Below are positions 13,956 through 22,902 of a stretch of DNA of 43,011 nucleotides, piece by piece. How positions within the stretch are numbered: the stretch's first letter is position 1; every line of letters begins with the position of its first letter. Under the pieces are notes generated by a model. The model was not told the DNA's origin. It did no database searches and saw only the letters and a list, made by a program, of their open reading frames with translations. The stretch is from Magnetococcales bacterium. GTDB lineage: Bacteria > Pseudomonadota > Magnetococcia > Magnetococcales > JADFYX01. A program made the position numbers and the translations under genes. Where the stretch lies: assembly GCA_015232405.1 (NCBI GenBank), contig JADFZS010000037.1:1-43011 (forward strand), written 5' to 3'.

Positions 13956-16472
13956 TTACCAGTTGTTATCAGGTTTTGTTTTTGTGCTGCTAAACTCACC
14001 AAGTGCTGTGATTAGTGGTTGTAGTTGTGATTCAAAACGTCGCCAACCGTTAACAGAGCTGGTATAGATTTTTTGCCTGACCTGATAGTTACTTGCAGTG
14101 CTGACACTTCTGTTGGTTTTGTGAAAATTCAAACAGTTATTGTCCCATTTAAGTTCACAAAAATCCAACAGTTTTCTTGTCTCTTCTTCCTGTTTTTCTG
14201 TCAGTTTTTCATAGTGTACATCATATATTTCACCGGGAAAAAGATTGTGCCAATATCTCATCAGATCGGCATAAATCCGGTAGAACTCTCCTATCTCAGT
14301 CAGGTTATAGGCATAGTTGTGTTTCTGGCTAAATAGTGTTTTAAATATTGATAGCGAGGTATCCTCTGCACTGCGGACAGAGTGGATTATTTTTGCCTTT
14401 GGGAGAATGAGTTTTATCACCCCAATATACAAAAAATTTCCTGGCATTTTATCGGTAATATATTTTTTGTTGGCAGCCAATAGACCGGTTTTTTTTGTAT
14501 ACTCAATTCCCAGATTTTCAGCATTTGTCGGGCTTAATTGAGAAATTTTATCTATCAATACTTTGGTGCGGTTGCTTAAAAAATCTGTCTTTAAACTTTC
14601 TACCAAATAGGGCAGTTCTCCGGCTCCATAAACCTCTGGATGGCTTGCAAGTATCTGTTCAATAAGCGTGCTACCAGATCGCGGCATGCCGACAATAAAA
14701 ATTGGGGTTTTATCCTTACAGCCATAACCATTTTTTGCTGCAAAAAAAGAGCGGTCAAAGGTTTTTTTAAACTGCTTAACACTGTTATTTACCCAGGCTG
14801 TATCATATTGAATGGTTTTTCTTTTCAGACGGTTGCCTTCAATAAAAAAGTCAAATGCCTCTTTATCATGTTTGATATCTGCCATGGCTTTACCCAGGGC
14901 AAAATTGATGTTCATTTTGTCATCATCATCAGTAAACTTTAATAGCAGATTTTGCATGGTTTTGATCTCTGAAATATCAGAATATTTTTTAACCAGAGAG
15001 AGGTTTCTATAGGCCAGAGCAAAATCTGCTTTAACAGCGAGAGCTTTTTGATAATTAAGTTGGGCATCTTGCAGTTTGCCTAGTTCCTGAAAAGCTATGC
15101 CAAGGTTGTTGTATGCCTCTGCATATTCTACGTTTATATCAATGGCTTTTTGGTAGCTTAAAACCGCTTTTTCAAGCTCTCCTTGCTCTTTAAATGTGTT
15201 GCCAAGATTGTTGTGGGCCTGGGCATAATCTGGTTTAAGAGACAGGACATTCTGAAAACTGCTAACAGCCTTACTAAGTAGCCCTTGCTCTTTTAGGGTG
15301 TTGGCAAGATTAAAGTGGGCAGCAATAAAGTTAGGGTCTATTATAATTGCCTGTTGATAGCTTGCAATAGCTTTTTTTAGCTCGCCTTGCTCTTTTAGAA
15401 TCTGGGCTATATTGCTGTGAGCTACTGATAAGTCCGGCTTGATTGCCAAGGCATTTTTATAGCTGGTTATGGCATCGGCTAGCTGACCCTGCTCCTGATA
15501 AATTATGGCAATATTATAGTGTGCCTCAACTAAATCATGATCAATTGTTATGGCTTCTCTATAATTTTGTATGGCTTTTTTATACTTACTTTTACTTTTA
15601 AAAATATTGCCAAGCTTTACATAAACAGCACTATTTTTTTTATCCAAAACATTAGCTTTTTCATAGCAGCCAACTGCTTCATCTACTCTATTTTCTTCGT
15701 GAAGAATATCACCAAGAATAACATGACTAAGGGCAAAATCACCTTTAAGGGCGATACCTTTGTTTAAAATATCGATAGCATTTTTTCGCCTGTTTTGCTG
15801 TTGTAATAACAGAGCCAAATTACAGTATACATCTATATATTCTGGTTTTATTGTGATGGCTTTTTGATAGTTTGCAATGGCATGGTCAAGTTTGCCTATG
15901 GAGTGAAATGCTGTGCCCATATTAAACAGAGCTTGATAGCTGTCAGGTTGTAAATCGACCACTTTTTTATAACACTGAATTGCCTCAACGTGTTTTTGCT
16001 CTTGGTGTAGACCAACCCCTTTTTGCAATAAATGTTGTGCTGTTGAAAATGGGTTTTCATCTTCTGTTTTGGTTTGCTTTTTGTTTTTTATTTTATCGAT
16101 TAAATTTTTGATTTGTGCATTGTCAGGCTCTTTTTGCAAAGCGATATTTAAGCTGTTTATTGCCTCCTCTTTTTTTCCCAATCGATAAAGAGAGCATCCT
16201 AAATTGTAGTATAATAAAACAACATCACCATTGATATTTATTGCTCTGTTAAACTGTTCAACAGCAAGCTCATCACGATATAGTTTTTGGGCAATTAGAC
16301 CTGTTAAGTTAATAGCTGCAACATGGTCAGGAGCTGCCTTTAGAATTACGCTGCAGAATCTGTTGGCTTCATTGTACTCTTCTGAGTTATAGCATTCCAA
16401 CGCAGCTAAATAAGCAGCCTCAACTGTAATTGATCTGCCATTTTCTTTAGCTGATGTTGAGTGTTTTTCCAT
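13956..16472 (-). CDS. TPR protein with C-terminal PAPS-dependent sulfotransferase
   Basis: The 838-residue protein has the shared N-terminal module (about residues 14-125), a Lys-rich linker, about ten TPRs (145-495) and a Sulfotransfer_3 domain (about 585-830). The PAPS 5'-phosphosulfate loop is MPRSGSTLIEQIL (from residue 596), followed by GAGELPYL, ITDKMPGNF and the 3'-phosphate motif IIHSVRSAEDTSLS. The tail VSTASNYQVRQ and IYTSSVNGWRR is typical of TPR-sulfotransferases. It would move sulfate from PAPS to a hydroxyl of protein or sugar. It is first in a two-gene unit with the GT41 protein, which suggests sulfation and glycosylation of one target; this is inference. Confidence 0.9.
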   Translation of the reverse strand: MEKHSTSAKENGRSITVEAAYLAALECYNSEEYNEANRFCSVILKAAPDHVAAINLTGLIAQKLYRDELAVEQFNRAININGDVVLLYYNLGCSLYRLGKKEEAINSLNIALQKEPDNAQIKNLIDKIKNKKQTKTEDENPFSTAQHLLQKGVGLHQEQKHVEAIQCYKKVVDLQPDSYQALFNMGTAFHSIGKLDHAIANYQKAITIKPEYIDVYCNLALLLQQQNRRKNAIDILNKGIALKGDFALSHVILGDILHEENRVDEAVGCYEKANVLDKKNSAVYVKLGNIFKSKSKYKKAIQNYREAITIDHDLVEAHYNIAIIYQEQGQLADAITSYKNALAIKPDLSVAHSNIAQILKEQGELKKAIASYQQAIIIDPNFIAAHFNLANTLKEQGLLSKAVSSFQNVLSLKPDYAQAHNNLGNTFKEQGELEKAVLSYQKAIDINVEYAEAYNNLGIAFQELGKLQDAQLNYQKALAVKADFALAYRNLSLVKKYSDISEIKTMQNLLLKFTDDDDKMNINFALGKAMADIKHDKEAFDFFIEGNRLKRKTIQYDTAWVNNSVKQFKKTFDRSFFAAKNGYGCKDKTPIFIVGMPRSGSTLIEQILASHPEVYGAGELPYLVESLKTDFLSNRTKVLIDKISQLSPTNAENLGIEYTKKTGLLAANKKYITDKMPGNFLYIGVIKLILPKAKIIHSVRSAEDTSLSIFKTLFSQKHNYAYNLTEIGEFYRIYADLMRYWHNLFPGEIYDVHYEKLTEKQEEETRKLLDFCELKWDNNCLNFHKTNRSVSTASNYQVRQKIYTSSVNGWRRFESQLQPLITALGEFSSTKTKPDNNW

Positions 16473-16807
16473 TTTAGATCTGCTGTATTAAAAGCTCATC
16501 TGATTATTTTGTAGTTATAGATATCTAAAAAAAGCGCAACATAAACAATATCTCAAACAGGGTACAAAAAGCCAATGATTTTACACTGTATTTTATAATT
16601 AGCTGTTGGGTTTAAATAGCTACCTGTAAAATGAAAACAGAGCAGGTGTCAGGTCAGCATGTTTTATAGCCAGCTTTTATCAAATGCCAGCAGTTGGCTA
16701 TGGTTATTGGGGAACTTAGTTGGCTGATTTGCTGTCTACCGCTTTAAATGAACTACTTTTTTTTGGTATAAGGTAGGCTGACTGCATAAAAGAGGAGATT
16801 ATGGACG

Positions 16808-16912
16808 ATGACTTTCAATATGCACTCATTAAATACTGTTAAATCAATATTATATGAAGCAGCTGGCTATCTATTGATTTTTTGGATGTTGCTCTATCTG
16901 TTTGTATTTTAA
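16808..16912 (+). CDS. very small single-helix membrane protein (34 aa)
   Basis: The frame encodes MTFNMHSLNTVKSILYEAAG followed by a hydrophobic tail YLLIFWMLLYLFVF. AGGAG lies 10 bases upstream. A competing ATG at 16801 closer to the site gives only 13 residues. The amphipathic start and single C-terminal helix fit a small tail-anchored protein, but length alone gives weak support. The rest of 16473-16991 is AT-rich with nothing else seen. Confidence 0.4.
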   Translation: MTFNMHSLNTVKSILYEAAGYLLIFWMLLYLFVF

Positions 16913-16991
16913 ATTTAGTATGGTGCTGCTTTATTGGGCTTTTTAAGATTGTTTAAAAGGTGGTATTGAGTAGTTAAATTCAAATAATATT

Positions 16992-17120
16992 CTAACGGTA
17001 TTGTCCCATATATCTGTTATTTTGGCTTTGAGATTTATCTACAGACCAGTATAATTCTGGGGATGAGAGGTTAGGCGAGTACAATAATATGTCTTTTGGC
17101 AAATCATGTACTGCCACCAT
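16992..17120 (-). CDS. possible small ORF downstream of the HMA-like gene (42 aa)
   Basis: The frame from ATG 17120 reads MVAVHDLPKDILLYSPNLSS, then PELYWSVDKSQSQNNRYMGQ. The same frame stays open upstream past the stop of the HMA-like gene (PLELYDRLKNQQKKWGR) and overlaps its 3' end in another frame, without another start codon. The residues look protein-like. It may be a small protein or the displaced 3' part of a longer gene. No family is recognised. Confidence 0.3.
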   Translation of the reverse strand: MVAVHDLPKDILLYSPNLSSPELYWSVDKSQSQNNRYMGQYR

Positions 17121-17164
17121 CCGTCCCCATTTTTTTTGTTGATTTTTTAAACGATCATATAATT

Positions 17165-17434
17165 CTAAAGGCCGACCATCTGGGCGTGGAGGTTTCTGTT
17201 TGGTAGTAGATCTGCGGTATTGCCAAACGGTTTTTCAATAAATGTATCTAAAATCTCTTTTGCTGTTATAACTTCCGGCAGGTAACTAACCACAAATAGA
17301 TGCTGTTTGTCGGCTTGACAACCCACAGAAATTACCCCATCTAACTCCCGAATGGCACTGTCAATAGCTTCAATTTCGCAGTTATCCAAATCCTCATTGA
17401 CATGAACCACCATATCACTAATTGAGTTTCCCAT
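17165..17434 (-). CDS. small HMA-like (ferredoxin-fold) domain protein
   Basis: From the ATG at 17434, which has AAGGA 6-7 bases upstream, the protein is 89 residues. The pattern MVVHVNEDLDNCEIEAIDSA, then IRELDGVISVGC, then HLFVVSYLPEVITAKEILD and a final HAQMVGL matches the beta-alpha-beta-beta-alpha-beta order of heavy-metal-associated-like domains. The paired CxxC metal site is missing (a single Cys in VGCQAD), so metal binding in the usual way is doubtful. Proteins of this kind are widespread in proteobacteria with no defined role. It is transcribed alone or with the small frame downstream. Confidence 0.6.
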   Translation of the reverse strand: MGNSISDMVVHVNEDLDNCEIEAIDSAIRELDGVISVGCQADKQHLFVVSYLPEVITAKEILDTFIEKPFGNTADLLPNRNLHAQMVGL

Positions 17435-17610
17435 GATTATTCCTTTCACAAAGATTTAGTAGATTTGTATTAGAATTCTACTGGCTTTGAGTGCAACAGT
17501 GTGGTGAAAGTTCATCATGGAAAAAAATATGCAAAAAATAAGAGCAGATAAGGGGCTTTAACAATGAACTAAACACCACCTTTTTAACTCTAATTTTTAG
17601 GAGGTTTGTT

Positions 17611-17835
17611 ATGAGTTATATCTATGGGTTGGTACTTCCACTTGCTTGGTTTTTGGGTGGTATGCTCGTTGTCGAAGTGTTTGGTGGTTTGGAGATGGAT
17701 TTTTGGGTTTGGTTTATTCTTCTCTTGCCGCTGTTAGCCCACGGGCTGTTCCATATTTATGACCTTATTGCAACCAACATGGTTGATATAAAAAAGAGCA
17801 ATGCCTTTAACAAAAGAATGTATCGTCACCACTGA
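17611..17835 (+). CDS. small two-helix membrane protein (74 aa)
   Basis: A strong TAGGAGG ribosome site lies 7 bases before the ATG. The protein has two hydrophobic helices (about residues 5-25 and 30-52) and a polar basic tail ending NKRMYRHH. His44 and His48 lie near the end of the second helix in LLAHGLFHIYD. I do not recognise the family. It stands between the HMA-like gene and the TPR-GT41 gene, which converges on it with a 57 bp gap. Confidence 0.65.
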   Translation: MSYIYGLVLPLAWFLGGMLVVEVFGGLEMDFWVWFILLLPLLAHGLFHIYDLIATNMVDIKKSNAFNKRMYRHH

Positions 17836-17892
17836 ATGGTTTTAAGGTTTTTAAAACAAGTTCAAACAGGTCACAACAAGATTTGAAAAAAG

Positions 17893-20283
17893 TTATTCTG
17901 GCGTTTTTTGTCTACACCAGTTTTTCCACAATTTTCGATAGATGTTTTCAACCGATTTTGTATAGAGTTTAGAGTCCCATAAAACCGATTTATCAAATCG
18001 GTCGCGCAACTCATGGCGCAAAGAGTTTAGTTCATGGATGTTGTTGGCAAACTCCACCGCTTTTTCAATATACTCCTCTTCACCGTTTGCTCTCCATTCA
18101 TCCAACCCCACCACATGTAGAATTGATGCGCTTGTGGGACAGCGTGTCAGGTTTTCGCAGGTTAATACGGGTACACCCATGCGCAGAGACTCCAAAGTTG
18201 TCATGCCGCCGTTATGGGGAAAAGGATCAAGGGTTATATCAACACTGTTATAGCTTTCTTGATGCTCCTCTTTTGATGTTTTGCCTTTTAGTGTAACCCG
18301 GCTCTTTTGTATGCCGAGCTGTGAAAAGCGGTTGTGTATTTTTTCTACCCATTTTGCATTGTCCAGCTTTACTGTTTTGATAAATATTTTTGCTGTTGGT
18401 ATTTTATGTAAAATCTGCGCCCAAACTCTATAAACTTCATCACTATATTTCTCTATACGGTTGAACGCTCCAAAGGTTATGTAACCAGCACTGTTATACG
18501 GCAGCTCTTTTACATTGGTAAAGCTGGTTGTTGAGTTTAGATGAACCGCACATGGCAGATCGATTATCTCTTCAACGTATTTATGTCGTTGGGAGGGGGG
18601 GATGAAAATAGGGTCGGCAAAGAGATAATCCATGGCAGCCATACCAGTACCGTGGGGATATCCCCAAGCTGTTATCTGTATGGGAGCAGGCTTGCGGGCA
18701 AAGGTCAAAAGACGGCTGCCTTTTGTGTGTCCGGCAAGGTCTACTAAAATATCTATACCATCTTTAACTATCTCATCTGCCAGTTGTACATCATTTAAAC
18801 TGTCGGTATACAACCATTTGCTGGCGACCTGTTTAAACTGTTTGGTCATATCATCTTCTATTCTGTTGCCAGCATAGCAGGTGATGGAAAAATTATCCCT
18901 ATCGTGATGCAGCAGTACCGGCCCGAAAATATATGCTGCTGAATGGTGGCGAAAATCAGAGCTGACATAACCGATGCGGAGTTTTTTTGTTGGGTTGGGG
19001 GAGTTTTTTAGCTCAGGCCAAAATTGCTGCAACGGTATTGCATGTTGCTTGGCCCAGACCTGGCGTTCTGTTTGAAATAGATCGCTATCTACCCCAGTTA
19101 TAAGGTCGGTACAAAAAATCAGGTTATTGTGGGCCTCTACAAAACCGGGTTTTATGGTAATGGCTTTTTTATAACAGCTTACCGCCTCAGCTAGTTTTCC
19201 CTGTTCTTTAATGGCGTTGCCAAGGTTGTTGTAAGCCTCGGCATAGTTGGGTTGAATTGCAATGGCTTTTTGGTAGTTGGCAATACACTGTTGGAACTGG
19301 CCATTTTCATGTTGAGCAGTGGCAATATTATTTTGCGCCTCGGCATAATCGGGTTTGATCTCCAATGCCTTGTTATAGCTTGCTATGGCATCATCTACTC
19401 TTTTTAGCTCTTTTAAAACATTGCCAATATTATTATAAGCCTCGGCATAGTCCGGTTGCAGATCTATTGCTTTTTGATAATTTGTTACTGCTTTATCAAG
19501 TTCACCTTGCTCTTTTAAAGCGTTTGCAAGGTTAAAATAGGCAAGGCTATAATTTGCCTTTATTTTAATTGCTTTATTATAGCTGGCAATAGCATCAACT
19601 TGTCTGCCCTGTTTATTGAGTATGTTGCCAAGGTTGTTATAAGCCATGGCAAAATCGGGTTTGATTTTTATGGCTTTTTGATAAATGTCATAGGCCTCAT
19701 CAAGTTGACCCATGCTTTGTAAAGCAGTGCCAATATTTGTAAGGGTGGGGACATCATCTGGCTTTAATTCAAGTACTTTTTTATACCATTGTATAGCCTG
19801 GGAAAATTGATTTGCCCGGTGAAAATCAACCCCTTTTTTAAGCGCGGTTTCAGCTTTTGAGTGAAGGTTCTTGGTGTCTGAATTAGCAGTTGAGATGTTG
19901 TTTAAACTTGCAAGAAATAACTTGACCTGGCTGTTTTCGGGTTCTATCGCAAGGGCAGATTTTAAACTCTGCACTGCCTGGGCAGTTTGGCTTTGTGCAT
20001 GTTGTGATTTGGCCAGGTTGAAAAAAAGCCCAGCACTGTTTTTGTCAATATTGATAGCACGCTCAAACTCTTTTATTGCCAGATCGTGGCGGTTGAGTTT
20101 TTGGGCAATTAATCCCAACAGATTTATAACATCGATATTGTTTGGTACGGCACTTAAAATAAGAGTGCAGAGTTTTGCAGCCTCGGGATAACGTTGGCTG
20201 TTAAAATGCTCCAAAGCAAGCCCAAAAGCCTCTTTTACACTGAGCTGTTTTTGTGTGTTATTTGTTGGTTGATGTTTATTCAT
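17893..20283 (-). CDS. TPR protein with C-terminal GT41 glycosyltransferase
   Basis: The 796-residue protein has the shared N-terminal module (about residues 13-125), about eight TPRs (145-395) and a GT41 domain (about 430-790). Key elements are SSDFRHHSAAYIFGP (His447), AGHTKGSR, an IFIK lysine (Lys636) and PHNGGMTTLESLRMGVP. It is closest to the GT41 protein at 2730: both have HSAA-IFGP, DDMT/DDLT-x-QFKQ and the same end (IYR.LWK.WC). The intact GGMTTLES donor loop makes activity likely. The repeats are strongly alike at DNA level (102 bp period). It is divergent from the metal permease gene at 20470. The target is unknown. Confidence 0.9.
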   Translation of the reverse strand: MNKHQPTNNTQKQLSVKEAFGLALEHFNSQRYPEAAKLCTLILSAVPNNIDVINLLGLIAQKLNRHDLAIKEFERAINIDKNSAGLFFNLAKSQHAQSQTAQAVQSLKSALAIEPENSQVKLFLASLNNISTANSDTKNLHSKAETALKKGVDFHRANQFSQAIQWYKKVLELKPDDVPTLTNIGTALQSMGQLDEAYDIYQKAIKIKPDFAMAYNNLGNILNKQGRQVDAIASYNKAIKIKANYSLAYFNLANALKEQGELDKAVTNYQKAIDLQPDYAEAYNNIGNVLKELKRVDDAIASYNKALEIKPDYAEAQNNIATAQHENGQFQQCIANYQKAIAIQPNYAEAYNNLGNAIKEQGKLAEAVSCYKKAITIKPGFVEAHNNLIFCTDLITGVDSDLFQTERQVWAKQHAIPLQQFWPELKNSPNPTKKLRIGYVSSDFRHHSAAYIFGPVLLHHDRDNFSITCYAGNRIEDDMTKQFKQVASKWLYTDSLNDVQLADEIVKDGIDILVDLAGHTKGSRLLTFARKPAPIQITAWGYPHGTGMAAMDYLFADPIFIPPSQRHKYVEEIIDLPCAVHLNSTTSFTNVKELPYNSAGYITFGAFNRIEKYSDEVYRVWAQILHKIPTAKIFIKTVKLDNAKWVEKIHNRFSQLGIQKSRVTLKGKTSKEEHQESYNSVDITLDPFPHNGGMTTLESLRMGVPVLTCENLTRCPTSASILHVVGLDEWRANGEEEYIEKAVEFANNIHELNSLRHELRDRFDKSVLWDSKLYTKSVENIYRKLWKNWCRQKTPE

Positions 20284-20469
20284 GGTATGCCATATTATCT
20301 ATTAATAAATCTGACTAACTAAAATAGAACATCCCCAAGGCATGTGCCATGAATCAATATGATTATTTAATAGGGTTGCTCTTTTAATGGCATGAATAAC
20401 AACACCTATGCTGGTATTATGTTTAATTTGGTAAAATAAAAAAATGTTCAGCTTTTTAAAGGTATGTAG

Positions 20470-21609
20470 ATGAATTCAGGGGCTAAAGAGATAGCAGTAA
20501 CAGATGATAAAGGGGCGCAGTGGAATGAAAAATGGCTTATATCCGCCTTTCTACTTCTCTTTATAGGTGGTTATTTTGCTCTGCCTCTTCTGGGGTTTCT
20601 CCTGCCCACTGTTTCTGACCAACTACTTGATCCGGCGGCTTTTACCACGGTAAGAAATCGCGAAAACTTTGCCACCTACTTTATATCCATAGCTCTTGAG
20701 GCAGCACCATATATGGTTATAGGTGCTTTTGTCTCGGCATTGATAGAAATTTGGGTTCCCAATAATTTTTTGCCCAGGCTAGCAAAATCACTCGGTTTTT
20801 GGGGTGTACCAGCCATGGTTCTGGCAGCACCGATATTACCAATTTGCGAATGTGCTGTGGTAATTGTTGCCCACAGACTATTAAAAAAGGGGCTTCCACT
20901 TCCTCACACCATCACCTATCTACTAGCAGCACCCATTGTCAACCCGGTGGTTCTTACAGGTACTTGGCTCGCCTTTTTTCAGGATCTTTCCTACCCGATA
21001 ATGCGTGGGCTGGGGGGGGCAGTGATCGCTATTTCCATTGGCTGGCTTTTGTACCGACTTCCTTGGGAAAAAGCTCTGCTGCCACATGTCAGGGTACAAA
21101 ATGATGGGGACTCCTGTGGTCGTGAAGGGGGTGGCTGTTCACATGGTCACTCTCATGAAGGAGGTGGAAGATCACGTTTGGGACATGCCTTAAGCCATGC
21201 CCGTGATGACTTTTTGGACATGGGAGTCTATTTTCTCATGGGGGTGTTTTTGGCTGCTTCCATGAAAACCTTTCTCGGCAACGATATATTAAGCTGGCTG
21301 GGAGATGGACCGATAATCGGACCTTTCTCTATGATGGTCGCAGCATTTGTTCTCTCCCTCTGTTCAGAAGCTGATGCTTTTCTTGCCGCCAGTTTTACTG
21401 AGTTTGATATGTTTGCACACATGGCATTCTTGATCTTTGGCCCTATGATGGATATCAAACTTGTACTTATGTACCGTACCTTGTTCACTGGTCGTTTTAT
21501 TGCTCTTCTAGCCACATTAATCACCTTGGGGACGGTTTGTTACATCACTTTTTTACAATTGGTTGGCAGTGATTGGCTGTTTGCACTTTCCATGGAGGGG
21601 TTGATGTGA
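20470..21609 (+). CDS. permease of the DUF318/ArsP_1 family (YcgR-like), probable metal efflux
   Basis: The 379-residue protein has eight or so membrane helices. PILPICECAVVIVAH has Cys126 and Cys128 flanking a Glu, in the position of the conserved Cys pair of this family. A cytoplasmic-type loop (about residues 214-243) is rich in Cys, His and Gly (GGGCSHGHSHEGGG; His225, 227, 229, 239, 243) and probably binds metal. Members transport Cu, Zn or organoarsenicals; the substrate cannot be chosen here. AAAGG lies 7 bases before the ATG. The stop codon overlaps the start of the partner gene by one base, the usual two-gene arrangement. Confidence 0.85.
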   Translation: MNSGAKEIAVTDDKGAQWNEKWLISAFLLLFIGGYFALPLLGFLLPTVSDQLLDPAAFTTVRNRENFATYFISIALEAAPYMVIGAFVSALIEIWVPNNFLPRLAKSLGFWGVPAMVLAAPILPICECAVVIVAHRLLKKGLPLPHTITYLLAAPIVNPVVLTGTWLAFFQDLSYPIMRGLGGAVIAISIGWLLYRLPWEKALLPHVRVQNDGDSCGREGGGCSHGHSHEGGGRSRLGHALSHARDDFLDMGVYFLMGVFLAASMKTFLGNDILSWLGDGPIIGPFSMMVAAFVLSLCSEADAFLAASFTEFDMFAHMAFLIFGPMMDIKLVLMYRTLFTGRFIALLATLITLGTVCYITFLQLVGSDWLFALSMEGLM

Positions 21610-22376
21610 TGGGCCAACATTGGGGTTGGAGAAATTTACAACTGGCAGGCTGGCTTGCTTTTTTTTTCATAGTCATGTTTCAAGAAGCCGACATCGCCTA
21701 TCTGGCTGATATCCAGGTCTGGATTCTTCGGGCTGGTGCGGCCATGGTCACCGTGGTTTTTTTACACTCCTTACTGATACGTCCAAAAGTCAATAATGGT
21801 GATCCAAAGGTGGGTAAAAAAACATTCTGGTTTGATCTAATTGAAACCGGGGGACACTTTGCTCCCCTGCTATTATTTTTGTTTGTGGGAACCGCAACAC
21901 TCTCCCTTGGTTCAGCCTCTGGCAAGGGTGCCAGTATCCGGGTTTTTATGCCCGATAATGTTGTGGAACAACCGGACTTTACAACTCTTAAAGCTGGTGA
22001 ATATTGGCCAACGACCCATATAGAGCTATATGCAACGGACCATTTTGCAGCTGAAGCACCAATTCAGGTGGAAGGTCGTTTTTATCCCCTTTCCCAAAAA
22101 GAGCAAAAAAAATTCATCACCACAGGAAAAAGTGCTCCCAATGTTCTTGCTTATCGTTATGCCATGGCTTGCTGTGCTGCTGATGCTGCACCAGTTTCTA
22201 TAGTTTTGGATAACATTGCAGTAGATGCTGTTAAACGTGATGATTGGTTACGTCTAAAAGGTCGTACCTTTGTCTATCGTCAGGAGCCAAAAATCATGGG
22301 GTTGAAGATTGAGTCATGGGAGAAAATTCCCCCTCCCAAACGGCCATTTTTGACCTGGTTACAAACTATCAGATAA
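21609..22376 (+). CDS. TIGR03943/DUF1980 permease partner (YcgQ-like)
   Basis: I chose the ATG at 21609, which overlaps the permease stop (TGATG) and has GGAGGGG upstream; an in-frame start 36 bases earlier lies inside the permease gene. The 255-residue protein has two N-terminal membrane helices, a third near residue 80-100, and a C-terminal soluble domain with YRYAMACCAADAAPVSIVLDN, whose CCAAD motif is the family signature. It is always found with a DUF318-type permease and probably forms part of the same transporter, perhaps handling the metal outside the membrane; that role is inference. Confidence 0.87.
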   Translation: MGQHWGWRNLQLAGWLAFFFIVMFQEADIAYLADIQVWILRAGAAMVTVVFLHSLLIRPKVNNGDPKVGKKTFWFDLIETGGHFAPLLLFLFVGTATLSLGSASGKGASIRVFMPDNVVEQPDFTTLKAGEYWPTTHIELYATDHFAAEAPIQVEGRFYPLSQKEQKKFITTGKSAPNVLAYRYAMACCAADAAPVSIVLDNIAVDAVKRDDWLRLKGRTFVYRQEPKIMGLKIESWEKIPPPKRPFLTWLQTIR

Positions 22377-22406
22377 ATATGGCAGTTGCAGATCTTGATT
22401 TTGCTG

Positions 22407-22682
22407 TTAAATATATGTCAGGTGCAGTGCAAAGCCAGTTTTATCTTTACGAATATAGCTGCATGTATACAATCTATTTTGGTGTGTCATATCAATTTCA
22501 ATTATGTTGAAACCTTCAGATACGGCGGAACTGTTAATCTGTCCGGCAAGATAGACAGCAACAATTTTACCATCTGCAATAGAGGCATTTTTAACCCTGC
22601 CGGATTTAATGCCGTATTGGGTCGTCATAACGTATGAACCGTTACAGATAACTCTCTCTTTTTGCCTAGAATTTTTGTGCAT
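22407..22682 (-). CDS. PilZ-like domain protein, degenerate motif
   Basis: I chose ATG 22682, preceded by AAGGGA about 10 bases upstream; the protein is 91 residues. It has an RxxxR motif near the start (RQKERV) and, after a short gap, NASIADG at the place of the PilZ (D/N)xSxxG motif, with one extra residue. The strand pattern after that (KIVAVYLAG, FNIIEIDM, KTGFALHLTYI) fits a small beta barrel. PilZ domains bind c-di-GMP, and a GGDEF gene lies 8 kb away. The motif is imperfect, so binding is uncertain. It could also be an unrelated small beta protein. Confidence 0.4.
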   Translation of the reverse strand: MHKNSRQKERVICNGSYVMTTQYGIKSGRVKNASIADGKIVAVYLAGQINSSAVSEGFNIIEIDMTHQNRLYTCSYIRKDKTGFALHLTYI

Positions 22683-22830
22683 TGTTAAATCTTCCCTTAT
22701 TGAATAAGCCATCAACAAGATCAAACACAGGCGATATACTCATAGCATAAAAGATTTGCAATAGGGGAAGTAATACCTTTCATTAACAATTATTTTTACT
22801 CTGTTTACAAAGGGTGTTGGGGGTAAATAG

Positions 22831-22852
22831 GAGCTGCGTAGCAGTTTTTTTT
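22831..22852 (+). terminator. possible weak terminator
   Basis: AGCTGC and GCAGTT pair around GTA, followed by a T run. No plus-strand gene ends close by (the permease partner ends at 22376), so its role is unclear. Nothing else is seen between 22683 and 22902. Confidence 0.3.
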
Positions 22853-22902
22853 GCTCATATGTTAAGGATTATGCGTAAAATTTTGCAAAAAGATAAGAAT
22901 AG

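Noticed and set aside
9863..17835. Magnetosome-type small membrane proteins
   Set aside because: None shows a recognisable Mam or Mms motif; the idea came only from the general look of the genome.
21573..21608. Upstream start for the DUF1980 protein inside the permease gene
   Set aside because: The ATG at 21609 overlaps the permease stop and has a strong ribosome site.
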